From Streptomyces noursei (GTDB lineage Bacteria > Actinomycetota > Actinomycetes > Streptomycetales > Streptomycetaceae): a stretch of 64,000 bases of DNA. A model generated the notes under the pieces. The model made no database searches. It was not told the DNA's origin and was given only the letters and a program-made list of their open reading frames with translations. Shown here piece after piece: positions 8,056 to 17,000 of the stretch (position 1 is its first letter; every line of letters starts with the position of its first letter). The position numbers were made by a program, and so were the translations under genes. The stretch covers positions 1 through 64,000 of the forward strand of contig NZ_LWBU01000011.1 of assembly GCF_001646665.1 (NCBI RefSeq), read 5' to 3'.

Positions 8056-11000
8056 GCGAGAACCAGCCGGTCGACCCGGCCGAAGTACCGGTCTTCACCG
8101 GCAACCTCGAACTGCTCGACGAGAAGGTCAAGGCGCTGTCCGGCGTCGGTGGCAGGATCGCCACCGCCGCCGGCGACGTCCACAGCTCCTTCGGCGGGCT
8201 CAGCGCCTTCTACAAGGCCCCCGAGGCCGAGCAGCTGTTCGCCACCACCCAGCCGGTGAAGGACAAGGCGCTCGACATCAGCGGCGACATGTGCACCATC
8301 GCCGGCGCGCTCGGGACCTACGCCAGTGACATCCGCCCCCTGAAGCAGAAGCTGGACGACCTGCGCCGCGACGCCGTCACCTTCCGGCAGAAGATCGCCG
8401 AGGACGACAAGTGGCGTGAGGACGGCGACCTGGTCGAGGAGAACAACGACCGCCGCAACGAGATCGCCGAGGTCTGGACGCAGTTCCAGGCCGCCGAGCG
8501 CGCCGCCCACGCCAAGATCGTCGCCCTGGTCGGCGGCAAGGCGCTGAAGGTCAACGACGGCTCCAACGGCGAGGGCATGTACGGCTACGACGCCGAGGCC
8601 CTCAAGCAGGCCAAGAGCCTGCCCTGGGGCGACGCGGTCGAGGAGTCGACGCCGTGGTGGCAGGTGTGGGAGCACGCCTACGACTTCGGCAAGGGCGTCA
8701 TCGTCGACGGTGTCTGGGGCACCATCAAGGGCCTCGGCACCCTGGTCGGCTTCCAGGGCTGGGACGCGGCCGGACAGGCCTGGAAGGGCCTGGGCCTGCT
8801 CGCCACCGGTCTGGTGATCACCGCGAGCCCGCTGGGCGCGGCGTACTGGATGGCCGACGACAAGCAGCTGCCCGGCTGGATCAGGGACTCCCGCACCGCC
8901 ATGAAGGAGACCGGCAAGGCGCTGGTCGCCTGGGACCAGTGGGGCTCGAACCCCGCCCGTGCGGCCGGTGCGGTCACCTTCAACGTGCTCACCACCGTCT
9001 TCACCGGCGGCGCGGGCGGCGCGGTGTCCGGCGCGGGCAAGGCCGGCGCCGCGGCCCGGGCCCTCTCGTTCGCGGGCAAGGCCGGCCGGGCCATCGACCC
9101 GACGACGTACCTCTTCAAGGGCGCGGGCGCCGGCATCACGAAGATCGGCGACGTGATGGCCGGTCTCAAGGGCATGGGCAACATCAACATGCCGCCCCTC
9201 CCCGAGGGCACGGTCATCCTCCCCGAGGGCTCCCTGATGCGCCCCGACGGCACGATCCACCTCCCCGACGGCACCCCCCTGCCCGAGGGCGCCATCGAGG
9301 TCCCGCCCAACACGGTCCGCCTCCCCGAGGGCACGGCGGTCCCGCCCGGCGCGGTCGACCTGGGCGACGGCATGGTCAGGCTCCCGGACGACACCCCGGC
9401 CCCGGCGGGCTCGACGCCGCTCCAGGAGGGCACGGTCGCGGTGCCCAAGGACACCCCGACGCTGCCCGCGGACGCGACGCCGCTGCCCGTCAAGGACGGC
9501 GACCCGCCGCAGTTCCTGGACCGCGACGGCAACATCCTCGACGAGAACGGCAAGGTCGTCGGCGACGTCAAGAACTCGCCCACGGACGTGGTCGACCGGG
9601 GTACGAACCCCGATGCCAACCCCGCCGCGGGCGCGGACAACCCCCGGGTGGACACCCCGGCCAAGGTCCCGGCCATGGCGGGCGCGGCCGTCCACGCGGG
9701 CGACAACACCGCCGTCAGCCTCGGCAACAGCCTGGGCGACAACCTGGGCGACGTGGGCCGCGCCGGCGACGACGCCCAGGTCCGCGTCCCGGACAGCCCG
9801 GCGGGCCTCGCCGACAACACCCCGGGCGGCCTCGCCGACAACCTGCCCACGGGCCAGGCCGGCAACAATCTCCCGGGCGGCGGCGCGGGCGACAACCTGC
9901 CCACCAACAACCTCGACAACACCCCGGGCACCGGCGGCACCCGCCCCGCCGACACCACCCCGTCCACGGGCGGCGGCCGCGACGTGCCCCCCGGCGCCTC
10001 CACGGCCGACAACGCCACCCCCGGCGGTTCGTCCGCCGACAACGGCGTGCCCGGCACCTCGGGCGCCGACAACGCCACCCCGGGCTCGGGCCTCCCCGAC
10101 ACCCCGGGCACCGGCGCGGTGGACGACGCCGCGACGGGCGCGGACGACGCGGCCCGCACGGGCGACGACGCCTCGACGCCTCCCGCCGTGATCGAGCGGC
10201 CCAGCTTCATGCGCGACGGTGACAACCCGTACGGTCCTCGCGGGTCGCTCACGGACGAGCAGATCGCGGAGATCCAGGTCTACCGTGCCAACCACGAGGA
10301 CGGGTACTTCGAGAAGTACTACGCGAAGGACGGGCGCCGCCTCAACACCAAGGTGTTCGACGAGAGCCTCCGCGTCCCGCCGCAACTGATCAGGGATACG
10401 CCGGACAGTCCCTGGATCTCGGCCAAGAACGCTCCTCCGCCCATCCCCGAGAGGTACTTCGACGGCGAGGGTGCCTCCGGCACGCGCAAGACGCACCTGG
10501 ACGCGGAGACGCTCCGCGTGCTCGACGAGGCGGCCGGTCAGCGCAGGACCGCCATCGACGCGGCAACAGCGGCGGAGAAGGTCAAGGCGGCGCACTCCGG
10601 GCTGCCCGAGGACGACGCCCTGCGCGTGGACGCGCAGGAGAAGTACCGTGCGGCCGCGTACGAGCGGACCAAGGCCGCCGAGGCGTACGGTGAGACGGTC
10701 GCCGCGCAGCAGGTGGTGCCGCAGCACTACGACGACATCGTCCGGCGGGAGACCCTGCACGGGCCCGCGAACGGCAACGACCAGTTCGACCAGGTGTACC
10801 TGCGCGAGGACGGCAAGTACGTGGTCGTCGAGGCCAAGTCCAATGTCAACACCGACCTGGGATCGCGCAAGCTGCCGCAGGGTGGTCGGGCGATGCAGGG
10901 GTCGAGGGAGTACTTCCTCGACATCATCCGTGAGATGAAGGCGCGAGAGCGTGACTTCCCCAGCGAAGGGGAGTTGGCCGAGAAGCTCGAAACAGCTCTC

Positions 11001-11120
11001 GACCTGGGCAAGCTGGACTACATCGTGGTGAAGGGCAAGTCCGACGGCCCCCTGTACGGTGGCTACCAGATGGAAAAGTTCGATATTCGGAAGCGCGACG
11101 AGAACGGGAATCTGCTGTGA
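8052..11120 (+). CDS. Large polymorphic ESX effector with PD-(D/E)XK nuclease-like C-terminal toxin domain
   Basis: The 1022-residue product has a modular toxin layout. Residues 1-190 are helical and WXG/LXG-like, with no signal peptide. Residues 190-370 are hydrophobic and Gly/Ala-rich, and could insert in or cross a membrane. Residues 380-480 carry about ten short repeats of the LPEGT/LPDGT type. Residues 480-715 are a low-complexity linker rich in DN and TPG. From about 716 the composition changes to a charged folded tip containing NDQFDQVYLREDGKYVVVEAKS, broken here as FDQVYLREDG then KYVVVEAKS, near residue 915-930: an acidic residue followed by E-x-K, as in restriction-endonuclease-fold toxins. 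The stop overlaps the Imm49-type gene by four bases, the arrangement of a toxin and its immunity gene. Nuclease activity is inferred. Confidence 0.85.
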   Translation: MSENQPVDPAEVPVFTGNLELLDEKVKALSGVGGRIATAAGDVHSSFGGLSAFYKAPEAEQLFATTQPVKDKALDISGDMCTIAGALGTYASDIRPLKQKLDDLRRDAVTFRQKIAEDDKWREDGDLVEENNDRRNEIAEVWTQFQAAERAAHAKIVALVGGKALKVNDGSNGEGMYGYDAEALKQAKSLPWGDAVEESTPWWQVWEHAYDFGKGVIVDGVWGTIKGLGTLVGFQGWDAAGQAWKGLGLLATGLVITASPLGAAYWMADDKQLPGWIRDSRTAMKETGKALVAWDQWGSNPARAAGAVTFNVLTTVFTGGAGGAVSGAGKAGAAARALSFAGKAGRAIDPTTYLFKGAGAGITKIGDVMAGLKGMGNINMPPLPEGTVILPEGSLMRPDGTIHLPDGTPLPEGAIEVPPNTVRLPEGTAVPPGAVDLGDGMVRLPDDTPAPAGSTPLQEGTVAVPKDTPTLPADATPLPVKDGDPPQFLDRDGNILDENGKVVGDVKNSPTDVVDRGTNPDANPAAGADNPRVDTPAKVPAMAGAAVHAGDNTAVSLGNSLGDNLGDVGRAGDDAQVRVPDSPAGLADNTPGGLADNLPTGQAGNNLPGGGAGDNLPTNNLDNTPGTGGTRPADTTPSTGGGRDVPPGASTADNATPGGSSADNGVPGTSGADNATPGSGLPDTPGTGAVDDAATGADDAARTGDDASTPPAVIERPSFMRDGDNPYGPRGSLTDEQIAEIQVYRANHEDGYFEKYYAKDGRRLNTKVFDESLRVPPQLIRDTPDSPWISAKNAPPPIPERYFDGEGASGTRKTHLDAETLRVLDEAAGQRRTAIDAATAAEKVKAAHSGLPEDDALRVDAQEKYRAAAYERTKAAEAYGETVAAQQVVPQHYDDIVRRETLHGPANGNDQFDQVYLREDGKYVVVEAKSNVNTDLGSRKLPQGGRAMQGSREYFLDIIREMKARERDFPSEGELAEKLETALDLGKLDYIVVKGKSDGPLYGGYQMEKFDIRKRDENGNLL

Positions 11121-11977
11121 CGGTGAACGTGATCCGGCATGGCTCGCCGGGGCCTGACGACCAGAGGTACGCGGAGTCACGCGGCAGGGACCTGCTGCGC
11201 ACGGTCGCAGCCCTGGAGGAGTCTCCGGGCAGGCTCGACGGCGCTCTGGACACCGCGATGCTCCATCTCCAGGCACGACTGGCGGTCAATCCGGACGCGT
11301 CGGCTCTCCCGACGTGGGAGGCCACGGTCACGGCGATGCAGGTCGGCTCTGCGATGTTCGCCGTCGCCACCCGGTCCGAGGGCACTGTGGAGTGCCGGAT
11401 CGCCGACGAGACGCGCACCCTGCGGGCGCTGGGTGCGGGGCTGCACGCGAACCCCGGCAATTGGGTCACCGCGTTCTGGCTGGCCGTCGTCTGTCGTGAG
11501 CAGGCGAGGATGACCGCGCTGTGCGAGGTGCCGCTCGATGTGCTGCGTGCTTCGGGTACGCAGTACGACGAGTTCGTCTACCTGTGGATCGACGCTCTCC
11601 AGGCGTACTGGCTGGAGCGTCCGGGGCTGGGTGAGAAGCTGCTGGCCGCGATCGAGGCGTCGTATCCGAACGCGATCGAGGTGGCGGACATGGAGCTGGT
11701 GGAGCGGATCCTCTATCAGCCGGTCAATCTCTTCCAGTGCTTCCTGCGCAAGGATCACGCGGCGTTCAACCAGGCGCTGGTCGAGGCGCTGGAGATGCAC
11801 AAGCTGTACTGGACGGCTTCCGAGAAGCGGGAGCGCAGTGTCGCCGGGTACCTGGCGCTGGGCCCGCTCGCGATCGCCTGCCTGGCGTACGACGCCGGGT
11901 TCCCGATCGAGGTCGAGTCGGACTACCTGCCGAGCGAGCTGCTCAACCGCGCCTGGCTGGGCGAGTTCCCGACCTGA
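11117..11977 (+). CDS. Imm49-type immunity protein, copy 1 (probable cognate of the effector)
   Basis: The 286-residue protein begins with GTG inside the toxin stop codon. Motifs shared with the Imm49 family as I remember it are WEATVTAMQVGSAMFA, NWVTAFWLAVVCRE, the YDEFVYLWIDALQAYWL block and the C-terminal GPLAIACLAYDAGFPIEVES. Imm49 proteins are helical immunity proteins of polymorphic toxin loci. Coupled translation with the nuclease-like effector suggests it neutralises that toxin in producer or sibling cells. The N-terminal VRHG/IRHG-type strand MTVNVIRHGSPGPDDQ recurs in two remnants at 13065 and 14182. Confidence 0.85.
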   Translation: MTVNVIRHGSPGPDDQRYAESRGRDLLRTVAALEESPGRLDGALDTAMLHLQARLAVNPDASALPTWEATVTAMQVGSAMFAVATRSEGTVECRIADETRTLRALGAGLHANPGNWVTAFWLAVVCREQARMTALCEVPLDVLRASGTQYDEFVYLWIDALQAYWLERPGLGEKLLAAIEASYPNAIEVADMELVERILYQPVNLFQCFLRKDHAAFNQALVEALEMHKLYWTASEKRERSVAGYLALGPLAIACLAYDAGFPIEVESDYLPSELLNRAWLGEFPT

Positions 11978-12065
11978 TGCCGACGCACGCCCCGTGGGGC
12001 CGGCACTTCGACGACGCGGTGCCGGCCGACCGGACACGGCCGGCCACACGCGTGGGGACCTGCCC

Positions 12066-12929
12066 GTGACCCAGAACGTTGCGCGCCACGGCATCCCGTC
12101 GGGCCCCGGCGCCGAGGCGCTGGCGCAGCGTCTCGCCGACCACCTCGCGGGGGAGATCGACGGCCTGGAGTCCTCCACGGAGCTGATCGAGTCCACGTTC
12201 AGCACCTCGCTCCTCGTCCTCAACGCCCGCTGCGCCGTGGACCCACGGGCGGCGCAGGCGGAGACCTGGGACGCCGCGGTCAACGCCATGCAGCTCGGCT
12301 CGGCCGTGTTCGCGGTGACGGGTGTGCGTGAGGGCACGGTCGAGGTCCGTGTCAACCGCAAGCTCCGGACGCCGCCGGCCGCCGGGCCTTCCTCGATGGC
12401 CGACGCCGGGGCATGGCTGACCGCGTTCTGGCTGGCGGTCGTCTGCCGCGATCAGGAGCGGATGACGCGGCTGTGCGAGATCCCGCTGGACCGTCTGCGG
12501 TCACCGGACGGCCGTTATGACGACTACGTCTACCACTGGATCGACACGCTCCAGACGTACTGGCTGCGCAGGCCGGGGCTGGTGGAGAAGCTCACCGCCA
12601 CGCTCCGGGCGTCGGACCCGGCCATCGCGCGGAACGTCCCCCGGGACATGTTGCAGAGCCTGCTCCACCCGCCGATCAACCTCTTCCACCACTTCGTCCG
12701 CAAGGACGAGGAGGGCTTCACCCCGGCCCTGGTGGAGGCGCTGAAGCTGCACAAGGCGTACTGGACGCTGACGGAGGACCGGTCGACCGACATCGACGGG
12801 GCCGTCGCACTCGGCCCGCTCGCCATCGCCTGCCTGGCGTACGACGCCGGGTTCCCGATCGAGGTCGAGTCCGAGTACCTGTCCAAGCACCTCCTGACGC
12901 ACGGCTGGCTGGGCGAGTACCCGACATGA
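12066..12929 (+). CDS. Imm49-type immunity protein, copy 2
   Basis: The 287-residue paralogue of copy 1 starts at GTG 12066, whose product opens VTQNVARHGIPSGPG, the expected (V/A)RHG start of the family; longer in-frame starts would overlap copy 1. Shared blocks are WDAAVNAMQLGSAVFAVTG, WLTAFWLAVVCRDQERM, DYVYHWIDTLQTYWL and GPLAIACLAYDAGFPIEVES. The internal sequence differs clearly from copy 1, so it may protect against a different toxin, as orphan immunity genes in such arrays are thought to do. The gap of 88 bases to copy 1 has no gene. Confidence 0.8.
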   Translation: MTQNVARHGIPSGPGAEALAQRLADHLAGEIDGLESSTELIESTFSTSLLVLNARCAVDPRAAQAETWDAAVNAMQLGSAVFAVTGVREGTVEVRVNRKLRTPPAAGPSSMADAGAWLTAFWLAVVCRDQERMTRLCEIPLDRLRSPDGRYDDYVYHWIDTLQTYWLRRPGLVEKLTATLRASDPAIARNVPRDMLQSLLHPPINLFHHFVRKDEEGFTPALVEALKLHKAYWTLTEDRSTDIDGAVALGPLAIACLAYDAGFPIEVESEYLSKHLLTHGWLGEYPT

Positions 12930-13064
12930 GCCGCATGCCGACACCGAGGCGCGGGGTGATGGCGTCTCGTGGTGCCGAGCAAGCCCGCGGCACGGCGGTC
13001 CCGCGAGGGGCCTGTGTGCCTGGCGGGGCCCGACATCGGTACGCGCCCCTGTCCGAGGAACCTC

Positions 13065-13131
13065 ATGACGATGAAAGTGCGCCGGCACGGCGGTCCGGGG
13101 CCTGACGATCAGGGGTACGAGGAGTCACTGG
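13065..13131 (+). pseudogene. Imm49 remnant: N-terminal piece only
   Basis: An ATG behind GTCCGAGGAAC opens a frame MTMKVRRHGGPGPDDQGYEE, which matches the first 20 or so residues of Imm49 copy 1 (MTVNVIRHGSPGPDDQRYAE). After about base 13131 the frame runs into unrelated sequence and then overlaps the next gene. Only the first 22 codons of an immunity gene are left. It may still be translated as a short peptide, but I regard it as a deletion scar. Confidence 0.7.
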
Positions 13132-13216
13132 GTGCGCACCCGCACCCCGACCGCCTGCCGGGGACGGACGGGAAGGGTGAGCGACCTACCGCAGGCCGAG
13201 GCCAAGGAGTGAGCAG

Positions 13217-14044
13217 GTGGGCACGCGCATCGTGCGGCACGGTTTCCGCACGGACGACGCAAGCGAGGCGATGGCACCGGTCATCAGGAGCGCGGAGGAC
13301 GTGCTCGAGCAGATCGAGACCTCGGAGTTCGACCGCTTCGACGCACTCGACTACACGCTCTCCGCGGCGAAGTGGCGGTGCCTGACGGACCCGGAGGCCG
13401 CCGAGTTCCCCACCTGGGAGGCATGGGTCACGGCCATGCAGACCGGTTCGGCACTCTTCGCGGCGGGAACGGCGACGGAGGGGCACCTCCCGGCCACCGG
13501 GCCGCAGGACTACTTGCACGCGGCCAGCTGGCTCACCTCGTACTACCTGGCCGTGATCTGCCGGGAGAACGAGCGGGCCGATCGACTGGCGCACGTACCG
13601 GCCGCATTCCTCCGGGCGTCCGGGGCCGAGTTCGACGAGTACATCCACCCCTGGGTCGAGACCCTGCAGAACGCCTGGTTCCACCGGCAGGAGACGTGGG
13701 ACTCCCTGGCCGAGGCGGTCGACGGAACCGACCCGGCACGCGCGCGTGCGGCGAGCGAAGAGCTGATGGTCAAGATCCTCCACCCGCCCATCGAGCTCTT
13801 CCGCCGGTACCAGCGCCGGGAGGCCGAGCAGTTCAACGCCGCGCTGGCGGACGCTCTGACATGGCACAAGGAGTACTGGACCGCGAACGAGGCGCGTGCC
13901 GTGAGCGGCGACGGACTGGTCGCCCTCGGCCCGCTCGCCATCGCCTGCATGGCGCACGATGCCGGTATGCCGATCGAGGTCGAATCGGAGTATCTCCCCA
14001 AGCATCTCCTCAGGCGTACCTGGGTCGGCGAATACCCGACGTAA
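13217..14044 (+). CDS. Imm49-type immunity protein, copy 3
   Basis: The 275-residue protein begins at GTG 13217, after GGCCAAGGAGTGAGCAG, with product opening VGTRIVRHGFRTDDAS. It keeps the family blocks WEAWVTAMQTGSALFAAGT, DEYIHPWVETLQNAWF, IELFRRYQRREAEQFNAAL, WHKEYWTANEARA and GPLAIACMAHDAGMPIEVES. It is more distant from copies 1 and 2 than they are from each other, so this looks like an accumulated family rather than simple tandem duplication. Probable cytoplasmic immunity factor without a cognate toxin in the window. Confidence 0.8.
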   Translation: MGTRIVRHGFRTDDASEAMAPVIRSAEDVLEQIETSEFDRFDALDYTLSAAKWRCLTDPEAAEFPTWEAWVTAMQTGSALFAAGTATEGHLPATGPQDYLHAASWLTSYYLAVICRENERADRLAHVPAAFLRASGAEFDEYIHPWVETLQNAWFHRQETWDSLAEAVDGTDPARARAASEELMVKILHPPIELFRRYQRREAEQFNAALADALTWHKEYWTANEARAVSGDGLVALGPLAIACMAHDAGMPIEVESEYLPKHLLRRTWVGEYPT

Positions 14045-14181
14045 GCCGTGCGGGGCGGAATTCGGGTCATGAAGTGGTCCTGCCGGCGAGCGGCCGTGCG
14101 GGCACCCTGCCTGCCTGCCGAGTCCGGAGAACCGGTCGGGCGCGTAGCGGTGTTGCTCCGACGAAGGCGTAGATGGCGTAG

Positions 14182-14378
14182 ATGACGGTGAAAGTGACCG
14201 GGCACGGCTCCCCGGGCCCTGACGACCAGGGTTACGCGGACTCCTTGGTACCTGGCGCTGGGCCCGCTGGCCATCGCCTGCCTGGCGTACGACGCCGGGT
14301 TCCCGATCGAGGTCGAGTCCGAGTACCTGCCCAAACACCTCCTGACGCACGGCTGGCTGGGCGAGTACCCGACCTGAC
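14182..14378 (+). pseudogene. Imm49 remnant: N terminus joined to C terminus by internal deletion, out of frame
   Basis: The first 21 codons read MTVKVTGHGSPGPDDQGYAD, matching the start of copy 1. At about base 14246 the sequence jumps to DNA nearly identical to the last 130 bases of copies 1 and 2 (encoding YLALGPLAIACLAYDAGFPI, then the KHLLTHGWLGEYPT end). The C-terminal part is in a different frame, so the product is broken. Roughly 600 bases of the middle are missing. Near-identity of the 3' part with copy 2 suggests recent recombination inside the array. Confidence 0.85.
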
Positions 14379-14426
14379 GGAGACGCGCGCCGGCCATGGC
14401 CCGGAGTCACCGGGACCCGACGGGCG

Positions 14427-14918
14427 TCAGACGCCGGCCGCGTCCCAGCCGGACGGCCAGGGCCACGCCACCGTGCCGTCCCGGACCATCAGGGCGTCGG
14501 GGCGGTCCTCCTCGTGGAAGCGGAGCGAGCCGATGTGGACGTGGTCCCCGGGGCGCCGGTGGCGGTCGGTCGCCCGGTCCGCCAGCCAGCCGAGCAGCTG
14601 ACCGAGCTCGTCGGACACGTCCGGGTGGATCTCCTGCCGCGAGGTGAGGGCCCAGCCCCCCGAGGGGCGCCGGACCAGCGCGGAGGTGAGGGCGCCGCCC
14701 ACCTTGTGCGCCCCGCCGAGGTGCCCCAGCAGCGCGAAGGGCTGCTCCTCCGTGACGGGCCGGCCGTCCTCGTCCTCGTACACGAAGGGGAAGGAGCGCA
14801 CGATGGTCAGCGCTTCCGGCTGCGGGCCCAGCCCCAGGTGCCAGCGGAGTTCGGCCGTCTCCGCGTCGGAGAGGTCGCGCAGGTCGAGCGCGACCGTGAG
14901 TTCGTAGATGTCCGCCAC
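14427..14918 (-). CDS. Conserved hypothetical protein, 163 residues
   Basis: Starts at GTG 14918; product opens VADIYELTVALDLRDLSDAE. It has no signal peptide, membrane segment or metal motif. Charged, Trp-rich, probably a compact cytoplasmic alpha/beta protein. I recognise it only as a type of small protein common in Streptomyces, of unknown function. It is transcribed towards the Imm49 array and away from the lamin-tail gene; no operon partner is evident. Confidence 0.6.
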   Translation of the reverse strand: MADIYELTVALDLRDLSDAETAELRWHLGLGPQPEALTIVRSFPFVYEDEDGRPVTEEQPFALLGHLGGAHKVGGALTSALVRRPSGGWALTSRQEIHPDVSDELGQLLGWLADRATDRHRRPGDHVHIGSLRFHEEDRPDALMVRDGTVAWPWPSGWDAAGV

Positions 14919-14976
14919 GCGGGAAACCGTACCGGCGGGGCGCCCGCCGGTACGGAGAACGAGCGTGCCGGGCCCG

Positions 14977-15426
14977 TCAGCAGTACTTCGACGAGCCGGT
15001 GGAGCCCCACGCGCACGAGTCGACGAGCGTGCCCGACGCCTTGCGCAGGTAGGCGGTGTCGCCGTCGTTGTTCCACACGTACGCCGCCCGGCCCCAGTAG
15101 CGGTGCCCGGCGGTGTTGGTGCCCCGGCCGGTGTGGACCGTCACGTACCGCTTGGCGCCGATGGTGCCGCTGAAGGTGTACGTCCAGCCGGCCCGGTCCT
15201 TCAGCTTCCAGTTGCTGAGGGAGATGGCGGACGTGCTGGAGTTGTAGAGCTGCACCCACTCGGCGTTCAACGAGGTGTTGGTCCGGTTGTCCGTGCCGGG
15301 CGAGTTGTAGTACACGCGGTAGATGCTGACGCCCCCGGCGGCCTGGGCGGCCGGAGCGACGGTCAGCAGGCTTCCGGCGACGGCGGTGGCGACGACGGCT
15401 GCCGACGCGGCGAAGCGAACCTTCAA
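14977..15426 (-). CDS. Secreted lamin-tail (LTD) domain protein
   Basis: I place the start at TTG 15426, where GGAGG lies four bases upstream; the product is then 149 residues and opens with a Sec signal peptide, [19 protein letters not shown] through AQAAG. An upstream ATG at 15477 would put that ribosome site inside the coding region. The mature part holds [20 protein letters not shown] and the YTFSGT strand, the hallmark of the lamin tail domain, an Ig-like fold found in many secreted actinobacterial proteins. Two cysteines near the C terminus (SCAWG, KYC) could form a disulfide. Extracellular function unknown; often linked to surface or nuclease proteins. Confidence 0.8.
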   Translation of the reverse strand: MKVRFAASAAVVATAVAGSLLTVAPAAQAAGGVSIYRVYYNSPGTDNRTNTSLNAEWVQLYNSSTSAISLSNWKLKDRAGWTYTFSGTIGAKRYVTVHTGRGTNTAGHRYWGRAAYVWNNDGDTAYLRKASGTLVDSCAWGSTGSSKYC

Positions 15427-15598
15427 GAGTCCTCCCCAAGGTGAACCGTGTGTTCCACGGCGGGGAAAGCACACCATATGGTCATGTAGTTACTGGTCGG
15501 TTTCGCCCATTCGCGAGCGAACCGGTGCGGTCTCGTTCCGCGGCCTCGGCGCGCGTAGCGTGAAACGCCTCTGCCGGAGCCCGAGTTCAGGAGGCCCC

Positions 15599-16855
15599 AT
15601 GCGCGACCCCGACCCCCTGGTGATCGACCCGACCGGCCGTGACATCCACGCGGAGGCCGCCCGGTTGCGGGAGAGGGGACCGGTCGCCCGGGTCCAGCTC
15701 CCCGGCGGTGTCACGGCGTGGGCGGTCAGCGGTTCCGAACCGCTGAAACGGCTGCTCACCGACCCTCGCGTCTCCAAGGACCCGCGGCAGCACTGGCCGG
15801 CCTGGATCAACGGCGAGATCTCACCCCAGTGGCCCCTGTTCACCTGGGTCGCGGTGGAGAACATGTTCACGGCGTACGGGGGCGAGCACAGACGCCTGCG
15901 CACCCTGGTCGCCAAGGCGTTCACCGCGCGCCGCACCGCCGCGCTGCGGCCGCGCGTGGAGGAGATCACGGCGGAGCTGCTGGACCGGATCGCCGGGGCC
16001 GGGCGGGACGGCGGGACGGTCGACCTGCGCGAGATGTACGCGTACCCGCTGCCCATCCAGGTGATCAGCGAGCTGTTCGGCCTCCCGGAGGAGAAGCGGG
16101 AGGAACTGCGCACCATCGTCGACAGCATCTTCCACACCGCCGCCGACCCCGACGAGGTCACCGCCACCTACACCCGGCTGTACGCCGTCATGGGCGAACT
16201 CGTCGCGGCGAAGCGGCAGTCACCGGGCGACGACATGACCAGCGGTCTGATCGCGGCGCGTGACGACGAGGGCGGCACCCGGCTGAGCGAGGAGGAACTG
16301 CTCGGCACCCTGGTGCTGATGATCAGCGCCGGTCACGAGACGACCGTCAACCTCATCGACAACGCCATCCACGCCCTGCTCACCCACCCCGAGCAGCTGG
16401 CGCACCTCAGGGCGGGGCGCGCCTCCTGGGACGACGTGATCGAGGAGACCCTGCGGTCGGACGCCCCGGTCGCCAGCCTCCCGCTGCGGTACGCCGTGGA
16501 GGACATCGCGCTCGACGGCGTGGTCATCCGCAAGGGGGACGCCATCCTGGCCGCGTACGCGGCGGCGGGCCGCGATCCCGGGCGGTACGGGAAGGACGCC
16601 GACCGGTTCGACGTCACGCGGGCCGACAAGGAGCACCTGGCCTTCGGCCACGGTGTGCACTACTGCCTGGGCGCCCCGCTGGGCCGGATGGAGGCGCGGA
16701 TCGCGCTGCCCGCTCTGTTCGACCGGTTCCCGGACATGGAACTGGCCGTCCCGCCGACCGAGTTGCTGCCGGTCGAGTCGTTCATCTCCAACGGCCACCG
16801 GTCGCTGCCGGTGCGGCTGGGCGGCGGTGCCGGTGGCGGCGGTGGGGGCGTGTAG
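15599..16855 (+). CDS. Cytochrome P450, CYP107-like
   Basis: The 418-residue product starts at ATG 15599 behind AGGAGG. The I-helix oxygen-binding motif AGHETT lies near residue 245, the ExxR element in EETLR, and the haem-cysteine loop [13 protein letters not shown] near residue 350-360. Length and lack of a membrane anchor fit soluble bacterial class I P450s; the sequence resembles CYP107-type enzymes as I remember them. No ferredoxin, reductase or biosynthetic gene is adjacent, so the substrate cannot be guessed. The C terminus ends in a Gly-rich tail ([11 protein letters not shown]). Confidence 0.9.
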   Translation: MRDPDPLVIDPTGRDIHAEAARLRERGPVARVQLPGGVTAWAVSGSEPLKRLLTDPRVSKDPRQHWPAWINGEISPQWPLFTWVAVENMFTAYGGEHRRLRTLVAKAFTARRTAALRPRVEEITAELLDRIAGAGRDGGTVDLREMYAYPLPIQVISELFGLPEEKREELRTIVDSIFHTAADPDEVTATYTRLYAVMGELVAAKRQSPGDDMTSGLIAARDDEGGTRLSEEELLGTLVLMISAGHETTVNLIDNAIHALLTHPEQLAHLRAGRASWDDVIEETLRSDAPVASLPLRYAVEDIALDGVVIRKGDAILAAYAAAGRDPGRYGKDADRFDVTRADKEHLAFGHGVHYCLGAPLGRMEARIALPALFDRFPDMELAVPPTELLPVESFISNGHRSLPVRLGGGAGGGGGGV

Positions 16856-17000
16856 AGCGCCGCGGCCAGCGGGGCCGCGCGGATGATCGCCGCGACCTGG
16901 TCCCGCGAGCCCGGTCCGGGTCCGAAGCCGGGACGCGCTCCGGGCCCGGGGCCCGTTCCGGGCGCGGGGCCGGGGCGCGGCGGTCGTGCCGGTACGCGCG

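Noticed and set aside
7668..11276. Long minus-strand frame opposite the effector gene
   Set aside because: Same cause: open because of the third-position GC bias of the true gene; no motifs and no ribosome site.
15599..16855. P450 as part of a biosynthetic cluster
   Set aside because: No synthase, ferredoxin, oxidase or resistance genes lie beside it.
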